Shown piece after piece: positions 36,183-45,114 of a DNA stretch of 57,457 nt. Each line of letters opens with the position of its first letter. The stretch's first letter is position 1. Source of the DNA: Robiginitomaculum sp. Lineage in GTDB: Bacteria > Pseudomonadota > Alphaproteobacteria > Caulobacterales > Maricaulaceae. Under the pieces are notes generated by a model, which worked only from the letters and a program-made list of their open reading frames with translations, ran no database searches and had not been told where the DNA came from. The translations under genes were made by a program, and so were the position numbers. The stretch is taken from NCBI GenBank assembly GCA_021776565.1, contig JAJFFQ010000010.1, positions 1 to 57,457 on the forward strand. The letters are read 5' to 3'.

Positions 36183-36746
36183 ATGAAAATCAACGGTAAT
36201 GAGATCAAACCGGGCAATATCATTGAGCACCAGAACGGTCTGTGGATCGCGGTTAAATGTCATGCCGTGAAACCTGGAAAAGGCGGTGCCTTTAATCAGG
36301 TGGAACTGAAAAACCTTGAAGACGGTCGCAAGCTCAATGAACGGTTTCGTTCTTCTGAAACCATTGAAAAGGTACGCCTTGAGCAAAAAGATCACACATA
36401 TCTTTATGACAATGGCGACACGCTGGCCTTTATGGACACGGTTTCATTTGAGCAGGTGGAACTTGCCAAAGAGTTTGTCGGTGATGCACAAAATTATCTG
36501 CAAGATGGCATGACCGTCACCATCAATTTTCATCAGGAACGCCCCATCGATCTTTCCATCCCCGACCAGGTGGTATTGGAAATTGCCGACACTGAACCGG
36601 TGGTCAAGGGCCAGACAGCGGCCAATTCCTTCAAACCGGCGACACTGGAAAATGGTATTCGTACCACGGTGCCGCCGTTTGTTGGTATAGGCGAGAAAGT
36701 TGTGATCTCTACTGCTGATGGCAGTTACGTCAAACGCGCCGATTAA
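36183..36746 (+). CDS. efp: Elongation factor P
   Basis: Relieves ribosome stalling at polyproline. The 187-residue protein has the three-domain EF-P structure; Lys33 in [11 protein letters not shown] is the loop residue that is modified in many bacteria. The central domain shows [17 protein letters not shown] and the C-terminal domain [20 protein letters not shown]. There is no epmA or epmB near. The gene follows the Sel1 gene by 57 bases and precedes suhB by 15. Confidence 0.96.
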   Translation: MKINGNEIKPGNIIEHQNGLWIAVKCHAVKPGKGGAFNQVELKNLEDGRKLNERFRSSETIEKVRLEQKDHTYLYDNGDTLAFMDTVSFEQVELAKEFVGDAQNYLQDGMTVTINFHQERPIDLSIPDQVVLEIADTEPVVKGQTAANSFKPATLENGIRTTVPPFVGIGEKVVISTADGSYVKRAD

Positions 36747-36761
36747 GGGACTTAAATCATT

Positions 36762-37568
36762 ATGGCACAGGCCTCTGCCCTCTTAAATATCATGACCGCT
36801 GCGGCGCGGCGCGCCGCCGGGAAACTCAACCGTGATTTTGGTGAAGTTGAAAACCTGCAAGTATCCAAGAAAGGCCCCGCAGACTTTGTTTCGGCGGCTG
36901 ATCGCAAATCCGAAGAGATACTGGTGCGGTTGTTATCTGAATCCCGGCCCGGTTACGGCTTCTTGCTCGAAGAAGGCGGGGAGATCAAAGGCACTGACCC
37001 GTCCCACCGTTTCATCATTGATCCGCTTGATGGCACCACCAATTTTCTGCACGCCATACCCCATTTTGCCATTTCAATCGCGCTGGAGCGGCATGGCGAA
37101 ATTACCGCCGGTGTCGTTTATGATCCCATTCGCGACGAGATGTTTCGCGCCGAACGCTTCAAGGGCGCCTTCGTCAACGACCGACGTATTGAGGTTTCTG
37201 CGCGCAGAAAACTGTCCGAAAGCGTCATTGCCACCGGCATCCCTCACATGGGCAAGACCGGTCATGCACGATTTCTCAAAGAATTGCACCGCATCGCCCC
37301 CAAAGTCTCCAGCGTGCGCCGTTTTGGCTCTGCGGCGCTGGATCTGGCCTGGCTGGCCGCCGGGCGATATGATGGTTATTGGGAGCGTGATCTGGCGATC
37401 TGGGATGTGGCTGCCGGAGCATTGATCGCTCGCGAAGCAGGTGCTCTGCTGACCGACGAGGGCGAGGTGAATGAAAAATCCACAGTGAACCCTGACCTCA
37501 TCATTGCCGGCGCGCCCGGTATCCATCCCTTGCTGCACGCGCTCATCATCGAGACCGCCGTTTCGTGA
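36762..37568 (+). CDS. suhB: Inositol monophosphatase family protein (SuhB-like)
   Basis: A 268-residue Mg-dependent phosphatase of the FIG fold. The metal motifs are visible: LLEEGGEI (Glu70/Glu71), DPLDGTTNFLHAIPHFAISI (Asp87, Asp90) and WERDLAIWDVAAGALIAREA. In E. coli SuhB also acts as a Nus factor in rRNA transcription; the placement after efp, a common alphaproteobacterial arrangement, is compatible with either role. The stop overlaps the GTG start of dapE. Confidence 0.92.
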   Translation: MAQASALLNIMTAAARRAAGKLNRDFGEVENLQVSKKGPADFVSAADRKSEEILVRLLSESRPGYGFLLEEGGEIKGTDPSHRFIIDPLDGTTNFLHAIPHFAISIALERHGEITAGVVYDPIRDEMFRAERFKGAFVNDRRIEVSARRKLSESVIATGIPHMGKTGHARFLKELHRIAPKVSSVRRFGSAALDLAWLAAGRYDGYWERDLAIWDVAAGALIAREAGALLTDEGEVNEKSTVNPDLIIAGAPGIHPLLHALIIETAVS

Positions 37569-38764
37569 GCGATGACACGCACAACGTAGACCCGCTGACG
37601 CTTGCCCGTGATCTTATCCGTTGTCGCTCGGTCACGCCTTTAGATGACGGCGCGCTGAGTTTATTGCAAAAACAACTGGAAGCCCTTGGGTTTACGGTAA
37701 AACGCTATCAGTTTGGAGACGTGGGCAATCTTTATGCCCGACTTGGCGGTAAAGCACCCAATTTCTGCTTTGCCGGACATACTGATGTTGTGCCAGCCGG
37801 AAACCGTGAAGACTGGGATGATGATCCGTTTGGCGCACAGGTGCGTGAAGGTATGCTTTGGGGTCGCGGTGCCGCCGACATGAAAGGCGCCATTGCCGCC
37901 TTTATTGCTGCCGCCGGACGCTTTACCACCCGCACTGCTTCCCTGCCCGGGTCGATCAGCCTGCTCATCACCGGTGATGAAGAAGGCGCAGCGGTGGACG
38001 GCACCAAACGTGTGTTGCAAGTCCTGGCCGAGGAGGGTGAGCATATCAGCCATTGTCTGGTGGGCGAACCATCCAATCCCGATGCCCTGGGCGACGAGAT
38101 CAAGAACGGTCGCCGTGGCTCGCTTAACGGTATTATCAGTGTGCGGGGCCAGCAGGGCCATGTGGCCTATCCAGAGCGGGCGCAAAACCCGATCCCACCC
38201 TTGATCGACATTATCAACCGGCTTTATGCCAGATTATTAGATGATGGTGTTGACGGCTTTCAGGCTTCAAACCTTGAAGTGACCAGCATTGATGTGGACA
38301 ACCCGGCCCACAACATCATCCCCTCGGCGGCCTCGGCGCGATTCAATATCCGCTTTAACATCGCCCATACCGGGGCGCAGCTATGCGACTGGATCAAGGA
38401 AGAAGCACAGGCCGAAGAACAGAGCCATGACTGCACCGTGAAGCTAAACCTGAACATAATGGGTGAAGCGTTTTTGACCCAGCCCGGCACGTTCACAAGC
38501 ATTTTGCAAAACGCCGTTGAGGAGATTACCGGACGACGACCGGCGTTAACCACTGGCGGTGGCACATCCGATGCGCGCTTTATCAAGGACTTTGCCCCGG
38601 TGGCCGAATTTGGCCTCACCGGTGCCAGTATGCACAAGGTCAATGAGCACGTCCCGGTTAGCGATATTCATGATTTAAGCGAAATTTATGAGCGGGTTTT
38701 ATCACTGTATTTCAAGGAATATCAGGTCGCCAGGCCACCAATTGTGGTTCATGGAAAAAAATAA
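37565..38764 (+). CDS. dapE: Succinyl-diaminopimelate desuccinylase
   Basis: Removes succinate from N-succinyl-LL-diaminopimelate in lysine and cell-wall synthesis. The 399-residue M20 peptidase-fold enzyme shows the zinc ligands His72 and Asp74 (AGHTDVVPAG), Asp105 (GRGAADMKGAIAAF), and ITGDEEGAA with catalytic Glu, plus TTGGGTSDARFI in the C-terminal part. The start GTG 37565 overlaps the suhB stop (GTGA). A short C-terminal tail follows the domain. Confidence 0.94.
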   Translation: MSDDTHNVDPLTLARDLIRCRSVTPLDDGALSLLQKQLEALGFTVKRYQFGDVGNLYARLGGKAPNFCFAGHTDVVPAGNREDWDDDPFGAQVREGMLWGRGAADMKGAIAAFIAAAGRFTTRTASLPGSISLLITGDEEGAAVDGTKRVLQVLAEEGEHISHCLVGEPSNPDALGDEIKNGRRGSLNGIISVRGQQGHVAYPERAQNPIPPLIDIINRLYARLLDDGVDGFQASNLEVTSIDVDNPAHNIIPSAASARFNIRFNIAHTGAQLCDWIKEEAQAEEQSHDCTVKLNLNIMGEAFLTQPGTFTSILQNAVEEITGRRPALTTGGGTSDARFIKDFAPVAEFGLTGASMHKVNEHVPVSDIHDLSEIYERVLSLYFKEYQVARPPIVVHGKK

Positions 38765-38788
38765 ACTCAATATCCCCCTCTTTCGTCC

Positions 38789-38847
38789 CCCGACGAAGGT
38801 CGGGCCCATTTTGATGAATCACTTTGGATTGCGGCCTTCGCCGCAAT
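38789..38847. repeat. Pair of REP-like hairpins downstream of dapE
   Basis: CCCGAC/GTCGGG around GAAG (38789-38804) and ATTGCGG/CCGCAAT around CCTTCG (38828-38847) lie 23 bases apart. Both resemble intergenic palindromic repeats of alphaproteobacteria. Neither has a T-run, so they are not clear terminators. Confidence 0.6.
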
Positions 38848-38917
38848 GACGGATAGGGTAAAATACAACTCGACTCATAACTAGGGCCAGATTTAATCAA
38901 AGAAGGTTCTGTCCAAT

Positions 38918-39292
38918 TCAACGATCAGTGTAGAAAAAAAATGCCCCTCCAGAAGGATCATAAAATCCGAACTCACGCGTACCCCACGGTTTATCTTCCA
39001 GTGGTGCTGTGATGGAGATTTGAGAATTCCAATCAGCATATAATTTTTCCAAAGCCTCTTGCCCGATCATTTGAATACGAATTGCCATCACTTGTGTGTA
39101 ATTCAGTTGTTCTTTTGTGAACGCCTGGAGGTGAAATTCAATATTGTCCCTGCCCACACCTGCATAATCAGCTGTTTCAGGGGGAACTTGCGATGCAAAC
39201 ACCACTTTGAATCCTAGCTTTTGCCAGAAAGTGATATGTTCTTTCATGTCAAGAACTGGGCAAACAGGGCTGACTGTTTTGAACATGCTCAC
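38918..39292 (-). CDS. VOC-family (glyoxalase/bleomycin-resistance fold) protein
   Basis: A 124-residue protein with the two babab modules of the VOC fold: PVLDMKEHITFWQKLGFKVV at the N-terminus and a C-terminal WGTREFGFYDPSGGAFFFYT. Possible metal ligands are few (His53 in IEFHLQ, and a C-terminal Phe in place of the usual Glu), so it may be a binding rather than catalytic member. A second ATG two codons on is also possible. It stands alone between dapE and rarD. Confidence 0.7.
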   Translation of the reverse strand: MSMFKTVSPVCPVLDMKEHITFWQKLGFKVVFASQVPPETADYAGVGRDNIEFHLQAFTKEQLNYTQVMAIRIQMIGQEALEKLYADWNSQISITAPLEDKPWGTREFGFYDPSGGAFFFYTDR

Positions 39293-39319
39293 TCCTTAAT
39301 CAAATCAACTTTGTATAGA

Positions 39320-40213
39320 TTACGAAACATGTACTGTTCCACGCTTGCGCCACAAATCAAATGTATAGAGCGCCAGACCAGCCCAGATGAAGCCAAAGGT
39401 TATGAGCGCCCCAAGGGACAGGGTTTCTCCAAAATATATGGCCAGGCCAAACTGCGCACTGGGAGCAATATACTGGATTAACCCCAACGTTGAGAGCGGG
39501 ATACGACGCGCCGCATAGGCAAACAGGGTCAGGGGTGCAGCAATGGTCAAACCACCTGTTACAAGCAGTGCCTTTGTCGATATTGCACCGGAAACCATAT
39601 GCCCGCTACCGTGCATTTCCATCCATACAATGGCCCCCAGAATGAGCGGTGCCACCAACAGGGTTTCAACAAAAAGGCCTTCGCGGGCCTCGGCGGCGAC
39701 AGTTTTGCGCAACAATCCATAAATCCCGAATGAAAATGCCAGAAGAAGCGCAATCCATGGCGGCTCGCCGACAATGATGATCTGGTTCAGCACGCCGATA
39801 GCTGCCAGAGCCACAGCCAGCCATCGCCAGATATTCAGTTTCTCGCGCAGAAACACTACGCCCAGTGCAACATTGAACAGCGGGTTGATGAAATAGCCCA
39901 GGGAGGCCTCGGTGAGGTGTTGATTCATCACCGCCCAGGCATAAATTAACCAGTTAATGGCAATAAAAATCGTGCTTAGGAAAAGTGTGGCAATCACCCT
40001 TGGGTTACGAAATATCCTAAAGGCCTGGGTTAAGTCTCCGGTCGTGCCAAGGATTGCCAGCAACACAACAAACGTCCAGCCGATACGGTGCAGGGTAATT
40101 TCAAAGGCGCCGACGCCACCCGGAAATGCCCGAAAATAAAACGGCATAACGCCCCAGAAGCCAAAGGCAAAAATGGCGGCAATAATACCTTGACGCTCGG
40201 TATTATCCATCAA
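39320..40213 (-). CDS. rarD: EamA-family transporter RarD
   Basis: A 297-residue membrane protein with about ten helices in two EamA repeats. FAFGFWGVMPFYFRAF, NWLIYAWAVMNQHLTEASLG, YFINPLFNVALGVVFLREKL and GLIQYIAPSAQFGLAIYFGE are typical of RarD. The substrate is unknown (RarD was linked to chloramphenicol resistance). Its ATG overlaps the stop of asd by four bases. Confidence 0.9.
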   Translation of the reverse strand: MMDNTERQGIIAAIFAFGFWGVMPFYFRAFPGGVGAFEITLHRIGWTFVVLLAILGTTGDLTQAFRIFRNPRVIATLFLSTIFIAINWLIYAWAVMNQHLTEASLGYFINPLFNVALGVVFLREKLNIWRWLAVALAAIGVLNQIIIVGEPPWIALLLAFSFGIYGLLRKTVAAEAREGLFVETLLVAPLILGAIVWMEMHGSGHMVSGAISTKALLVTGGLTIAAPLTLFAYAARRIPLSTLGLIQYIAPSAQFGLAIYFGETLSLGALITFGFIWAGLALYTFDLWRKRGTVHVS

Positions 40214-41226
40214 GAGAAAAGACCCCGGTTTTGCGCCAATTCAGCAATTTGCACGGCGTTCAACGCCCCACCCTTGCGCAAATTATCCGCGACCACCCAT
40301 AAGGAAAGCCCGTGATTAACTGACTTGTCTTCGCGGATACGCGATACATAAACGGCAAACTCACCAGCACTTTCCACCGAAGTCACATAACCGCCGTCCT
40401 CATGCTTGTCGACAACCATCAAACCCGGGGATTCGCGCAATAAGGACTTGGTCGCTGCGGCGCTTAATGGCCGCTCCAACTCCACATTGACCGCTTCACC
40501 GTGACCTACGAAAACAGGCACGCGCACACAAGTGGCGCTGACCTTGATTTCCGCCCCCAGTATTTTGTGGGTCTCGTTTATCATTTTATGTTCTTCGCGA
40601 GTGCCGCCATCACCCATAAACACATCCACCTGGGGGATGACATTAAAGGCTATTTGTTTAGGGAACACTTCGGACGTGGGGCTGTCGGTAACGTAAATGC
40701 CCTTGGTCTGATCCCACAATTCGTCCATGGCCGCTTTGCCAGCACCAGATACAGACTGATAGGTGGCCACCACAATGCGTTTTATCCTGGCCGCATCATG
40801 GATGGGTTTTAGTGCCACCAGCATTTGTATGGTCGAGCAATTCGGGTTTGCAATAATATTTTTTACCCGCGCGCCCATAACTGCATCCGGGTTCACCTCT
40901 GGCACGACCAGCGGCACATTCTTGTCCATGCGAAAGGCCGATGAATTATCAATAACCAGCGCACCAGTTGCGGCAATTTTTGGTGCCCATTTTTGTGCCA
41001 CATCACCACCAGCGGCCATAAACACCAGATCCACACTGGAAAAATCAAACTGCTCCAGGTCTTCGCAAACCAGAGTGCGATCACCAAACGATACCTCACG
41101 GCCCATGGACGCCCGTGACGCCAGCACGTGCATATTACCAACGGCAAACAGACGCTCGTCCAGAATGCTCAGAATTTCGCGCCCGATATTACCGGTGGCG
41201 CCGACCAGTGCAGTATTGATCGCCAT
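40210..41226 (-). CDS. asd: Aspartate-semialdehyde dehydrogenase
   Basis: Reduces aspartyl phosphate to the semialdehyde for lysine, threonine, methionine and diaminopimelate. The 338 residues include the NADP-binding GATGNIGREIL, the catalytic Cys130 in IANPNCSTIQM, and GHGEAV with the acid/base His. SVSGAGKAAMDEL is also typical. It works in the same pathway as dapE 1.4 kb away, but on the other strand. Confidence 0.95.
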   Translation of the reverse strand: MAINTALVGATGNIGREILSILDERLFAVGNMHVLASRASMGREVSFGDRTLVCEDLEQFDFSSVDLVFMAAGGDVAQKWAPKIAATGALVIDNSSAFRMDKNVPLVVPEVNPDAVMGARVKNIIANPNCSTIQMLVALKPIHDAARIKRIVVATYQSVSGAGKAAMDELWDQTKGIYVTDSPTSEVFPKQIAFNVIPQVDVFMGDGGTREEHKMINETHKILGAEIKVSATCVRVPVFVGHGEAVNVELERPLSAAATKSLLRESPGLMVVDKHEDGGYVTSVESAGEFAVYVSRIREDKSVNHGLSLWVVADNLRKGGALNAVQIAELAQNRGLFS

Positions 41227-41332
41227 TGTTTTCCCTATTCAATAATACTGCCCCATAACCCAGTCGCGCTACGGCGAACACCCCGGCATGTGATTATTTC
41301 TGATTATGGCATGAAAATCAGGGTCATCTAAC

Positions 41333-41365
41333 AAGAAAAACCCCCGCACCATTAAGGCGCGGGGG
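41333..41365 (-). terminator. Rho-independent terminator of the TPR gene
   Basis: Read on the minus strand, CCCCCGC and GCGGGGG form a seven-pair GC stem followed by TTTTTCTT. It lies 85 bases beyond the stop of the minus-strand TPR gene and in front of the asd gene on the same strand, so it should separate them. Confidence 0.75.
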
Positions 41366-41449
41366 CATAAAAGACGGTGCAAAGCGGGGAGCAAAGCGTG
41401 CAGGTATCCGGGGGAAGTTGGGTACCTGACCCGTCATTTGTTTTATATC

Positions 41450-41935
41450 TTACTCGACATTGGCCAGCTTGATACCTGCCAGCAGGTCTGCATTAGCCTG
41501 TGCCAGTTCAGCCTTTGGTGCTGTTGCTGCATTAGCGAAATCTGCAGCTGCAGAAATTTTATCACCGGCCAGGTATTTCACCACACCGCGATTGTTCAAC
41601 GCCCGCCAGTTTGCCGGGGAGAGTTCAATCGCTGCATCACAGGCCTCTAGCGCGGCATCAAGGGTGTTTTGCTGACCCAGGCTGGCGCAAAGATTTGCAT
41701 AAGCGATAGAACGGCGAGACTTTTTGAAGCTCTTTGCTGTACCTTTGGTGGAATAGACAGCAGCCTTTGCATAGTCACCACGCGCATACGCATTGTAACC
41801 CATGCGGGTATGACTGTTGGCAGTATTTTGCACAGCAAAAGACGGCGCTCCGGTTTCTGCATAAGCAGCCGGTGCTCCAAAAACGCCCAAAAGGGCAATA
41901 GCTGCAATAGCAGCCAATCCATGACGGTAAGACAT
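41450..41935 (-). CDS. Exported TPR-like protein
   Basis: A 160-residue protein with a signal peptide (MSYRHGLAAIAAIALLGVFG, cleaved after AAYA) and two or three TPR-like helical pairs (YNAYARGDYAKAAVYSTKGT, LDAALEACDAAIELSPANWR). It is probably periplasmic and binds other proteins. AAGGAG seven bases before ATG 41935 decides the start. Its leader contains a perfect 12-bp inverted repeat that reaches into this ribosome-binding site, and a terminator follows the gene, so it is a monocistronic and probably regulated unit. Confidence 0.78.
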   Translation of the reverse strand: MSYRHGLAAIAAIALLGVFGAPAAYAETGAPSFAVQNTANSHTRMGYNAYARGDYAKAAVYSTKGTAKSFKKSRRSIAYANLCASLGQQNTLDAALEACDAAIELSPANWRALNNRGVVKYLAGDKISAAADFANAATAPKAELAQANADLLAGIKLANVE

Positions 41936-41945
41936 CGTGTTTCTC

Positions 41946-41994
41946 CTTATCAAACGACCATGTGTATATAAGCATGCTTTATTCGTTTGATAAG
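41946..41994 (-). promoter_or_regulatory. Perfect 12-bp inverted repeat over the leader and ribosome site
   Basis: CTTATCAAACGA (41946-41957) and TCGTTTGATAAG (41983-41994) are exact complements with 25 bases between them. On the minus strand the second arm ends in the AAG of the AAGGAG ribosome site of the TPR gene. A nested palindrome AAGCATGCTT lies in the loop. Folding would hide the site; alternatively the repeat is a protein operator around a TATATA box (about 41964-41970). Confidence 0.6.
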
Positions 41995-42190
41995 TGAACA
42001 ATGTTTACTTTTTATGCATATATGCCATTCATTATTGAATTAACGTCCAGGGATATTTTATCGTCCCAAGGCCTTACATTCAAATAATAGCATCAAACCA
42101 ACCGCACAACACTATTGACTAATGATGAAGACTGGTCATTCATTCCTGAATAATAAAACTTGAACAAGGCTTAAACAAAGGTGGCCGAGA

Positions 42191-43126
42191 ATGAATAAAT
42201 ACTGGGCAGATTTTCCCATATTATTGGCTGTCGCCGAAAGCGGAAGCCTGACCGCTGCTGGTGACAGACTGGGAATCAGCCAGCCAACCGCCGGGCGCCG
42301 TGTGCGCGCACTGGAGGATTATTTTGGTGCACCCTTGCTAACCAAAGAGAGCAGTAGGTTAGTGCCAACCGCGTTTGGTGAAGCCGTGCTTACACGTATT
42401 CGCCGGATGCAGGAGGAGGCCGATGCCATTGATCGCGCCCGCGCCGGTGCAGATCATAGTCTTGCCGGGCCAGTGATTTTGTCAGGCACGCAAGGCATTG
42501 GTGACATGTGGCTACCCTATGTCATGCAGAATTTTCACGCCGATCACCCTGAAACCCAAATTGAAATTATTGTCGAACAGCGTTCGGTCAATCTTGCCCA
42601 GCGCGAGGCTGATATTGCCATTCGCTGGATCAGCCCAGGCAATCAGAACAGCCTGATTGGTCGTAAGGTTGTTTCGGCTGGTTTTGGCCTTTATGCCGCA
42701 CAATCCTATATCCAGCGCCGGGGTCGGCCTCTGGTTCCAGAAGATATGTGTGAACATGACGGGGTTATGGTTGCCCTTGGCAATGCGACGGATTTTTGGC
42801 CAGAGATTATGGAAGAACCCCTCAGGCGGCCTAAAAACATCACATTTCGTTCCAACTCATTTCATGCCCATAGCCACGCCATCATTGCCGGATATGGCAT
42901 AGGCATACTGGCCCATTTCAAAAGCCCTGAATCTGATACTTCCTTTGCCATAGAGCGCGTATTGCCTGACACGGACTTTTCTGAAGACCTGTGGGTGGTT
43001 GCCCATGAGGATTTACGAAAAACACCAAGGATTCGTATGGTTTACGATTATGTTGTTGAGGCACTGTTACTAGACCGGAAGCATTTTGAGACAGGTTCGC
43101 CATCCAAATATTCCCCTTCATTTTAG
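42191..43126 (+). CDS. LysR-family transcriptional regulator
   Basis: A 311-residue regulator with an N-terminal winged helix (PILLAVAESGSLTAAGDRLG, then ISQPTAGRRVRALEDYFGAP) and a type 2 periplasmic-binding-like effector domain (about 90-295). Effector and targets are unknown. No divergent partner gene is present: the upstream neighbour is the divergent TPR gene. Its stop codon overlaps that of the convergent glycosyltransferase gene by four bases. Confidence 0.9.
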   Translation: MNKYWADFPILLAVAESGSLTAAGDRLGISQPTAGRRVRALEDYFGAPLLTKESSRLVPTAFGEAVLTRIRRMQEEADAIDRARAGADHSLAGPVILSGTQGIGDMWLPYVMQNFHADHPETQIEIIVEQRSVNLAQREADIAIRWISPGNQNSLIGRKVVSAGFGLYAAQSYIQRRGRPLVPEDMCEHDGVMVALGNATDFWPEIMEEPLRRPKNITFRSNSFHAHSHAIIAGYGIGILAHFKSPESDTSFAIERVLPDTDFSEDLWVVAHEDLRKTPRIRMVYDYVVEALLLDRKHFETGSPSKYSPSF

Positions 43127-44331
43127 GTATCTTTCAGCATGCTCTCGGCTATTGGGTGACCCGGTTGCAAGAACAACACCTGTTGGGCCAACCGTCGTGC
43201 CAATTCGGTATTGCCGGCGTTATCAAGATTGACCATGGCCTCGACCAGCAAAGCAGCACTGGTTGCCTCATTGCCAAGTCGCATTTTAGTCTCCTCATAA
43301 AGACGGGTGGCATAGGCATCACGTTCATATAGAAGCGGTGACAGGGCGTGAAAAAATGAGGCAGCTTCATTGTCCACCGCCCCTGTTGTTAGGTTGTCTT
43401 CGGCCAGCACGTCCTCATATAGGGCCAGCAGTTTGGTGGTCATCTGCTCTAGCGTTGCCCGCTCTTTCACCAGACCGGCGAGCACCTCACCTTCTGACCA
43501 GTTCAGCTTCGCTATTTCATCTGTTATTGCCGTAACATCTAGTTCACGGGTGATGGCACGAAGCCCAAAGTTTTTTACGTGCAAAGCGTCAAAATTGCTG
43601 GCAGACACGGCACCACCCCATCTGCCATAGTCAGCAAGAATGACCAATGCGCCACAGGCCATGGCTTCCATGGCTGCGCGGCCCTTGGCAAAGACAAGTC
43701 CATAATCGCCCAGTATGGCTTCAGGCGTACTCACCGGGTCATTAACGGCCCCGCCACACACATCAAGTGAGATATCGTTGTTTTCGCACGCTGTCCTGAG
43801 CACACCAATACTGGTGTCCTGCACCTGATTTGAAAACACCAGAGCGCGCTGACATCGTGCCGTATTTGTTGCCAATGGGGATTTGGGATAAAACCGATGC
43901 GTATCAACACCGTTTTGAATAATCTGTATTTCACCTTCCTCAAGACCCAAATCGGTCATCAACCGTTCACGGGACGCACCATCAACGGCGATATAGCGGC
44001 GTATTTGCCGAAAAGCGATTAGCGGTGTTTCAGGCCAGGGCAAAAACCCGTGACAAATAAATACCGCCGGTGTTTGTGGGTAGGCAAATAACGCCGGCGC
44101 GGTTGCTATATAATGGTGAGCATGAATGAGGTCTGGTGTATAGGTTAACGCGCATGGATCCGAAACAACTTCGATCCCGGCTTTGACCAACTCCTCTGCC
44201 ACCGCCCCTAATTTCGGACTGTAACAGGCGATGCTATGCTCTTTATCATTAAGCGCCAATGCCAGATCACGTACATACAGTTCCGTGCCTGCGCGAGCAT
44301 CCAGTGTATTATTGGTAATCAGAATACGCAT
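43123..44331 (-). CDS. Glycosyltransferase (GT4-like) with helical C-terminus
   Basis: A 402-residue GT-B enzyme. The N-terminal domain opens with ITNNTLDARAGTELYVRDLA and IHAHHYIATAP; the nucleotide-sugar domain has IQNGVDTHRFYPKSP and the E-x7-E-like GRAAMEAMACGALVILADYG. The last 100 residues are helical and TPR-like (ELARRLAQQVLFLQPGHPIA). Donor and acceptor are unknown. ATG 44331 touches the stop of the upstream gene (TGATG), so it is coupled to the PIG-L-like protein. Confidence 0.8.
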   Translation of the reverse strand: MRILITNNTLDARAGTELYVRDLALALNDKEHSIACYSPKLGAVAEELVKAGIEVVSDPCALTYTPDLIHAHHYIATAPALFAYPQTPAVFICHGFLPWPETPLIAFRQIRRYIAVDGASRERLMTDLGLEEGEIQIIQNGVDTHRFYPKSPLATNTARCQRALVFSNQVQDTSIGVLRTACENNDISLDVCGGAVNDPVSTPEAILGDYGLVFAKGRAAMEAMACGALVILADYGRWGGAVSASNFDALHVKNFGLRAITRELDVTAITDEIAKLNWSEGEVLAGLVKERATLEQMTTKLLALYEDVLAEDNLTTGAVDNEAASFFHALSPLLYERDAYATRLYEETKMRLGNEATSAALLVEAMVNLDNAGNTELARRLAQQVLFLQPGHPIAESMLKDT

Positions 44332-45038
44332 CAATCTGACCTTGAAACAACATCAAGCGCAAAGGCAAGGTGCGGGTGTAAACGCAAAATTTTATCATAC
44401 TTTTCTTCCCGTACCCGGCGCTCCCCGTGACGCTCAAAAAAGGGCTTGTCATCCGCAAACCGCGAGAGGTAATCAGCCAGAGACAGAGGTGGGCGCAACA
44501 CTTCCCTGTCCAACACAGCCGTGCCAAAATTATCCTGCATTTCTGCAACCTCCTGACGCAACATATCTTCTTCGGCATCACAATATTCGGTGATGGCTGT
44601 GTACTTGGCCTGAGACGCTTGAGCATCAAGGTCAAAAATCAGGCAATCAGCTTCATCTGCATTTTCAAGGTCATGGGGATGCTCTGTCAAAGGAACTTCC
44701 AGCACTCTAGCAGCAGGACAAACTTTTTTTGCCGCAAAAACAACCAGAAAATGGCAATAATCGTGAACAGGATTATAGCCCTCGGCGCTATCCGTCACAA
44801 TCACGTCCGGAGCCTCACATCTAAGTAAATTTTGTATGGCAATAAAATGCTGATTTATGCTTTGTGCATCAGTATCTAGCAGCATGGCATACAAGGTGTC
44901 ATCAGACAGCGTGGTTAAATTGTTGCTCACTTCCAGGCCAATGGATCGCAAACTTGCAACAGATTTTTGTGTACGCGGACAACCAGTAGAGGCTGAGGCA
45001 TCCGTCAAAAAAGCAATGCATGCCCGTAACGAACGCAA
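44331..45038 (-). CDS. PIG-L-like deacetylase family protein, start unclear
   Basis: The frame encodes at least 235 residues from TTG 45038. Upstream of that codon it stays open to a TAG at 45126-45128 and encodes AVFAHPGHELQCFG, which resembles the AHPDDE N-terminus of PIG-L/LmbE deacetylases. No ATG, GTG or TTG exists between the TAG and 45038; the only near-start is CTG 45056. Later parts (VTDSAEGYNPVHDYCHFLVV, EYCDAEEDMLRQEV) resemble hypothetical proteins linked to glycosyltransferases. It is coupled to such a gene downstream. It either uses an unusual start or is decaying. Confidence 0.5.
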   Translation of the reverse strand: MRSLRACIAFLTDASASTGCPRTQKSVASLRSIGLEVSNNLTTLSDDTLYAMLLDTDAQSINQHFIAIQNLLRCEAPDVIVTDSAEGYNPVHDYCHFLVVFAAKKVCPAARVLEVPLTEHPHDLENADEADCLIFDLDAQASQAKYTAITEYCDAEEDMLRQEVAEMQDNFGTAVLDREVLRPPLSLADYLSRFADDKPFFERHGERRVREEKYDKILRLHPHLAFALDVVSRSD

Positions 45039-45114
45039 ACTGCCAAAACATTGCAGCTCATGACCAGGGTGTGCAAATACAGCTAGTGCTTTAGGTAATA
45101 AATCCGAAACGGCC

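Noticed and set aside
41341-41365. Terminator for asd
   Set aside because: The T-run follows the stem on the minus strand only, upstream of the asd start, so it ends the TPR transcript and cannot terminate asd.
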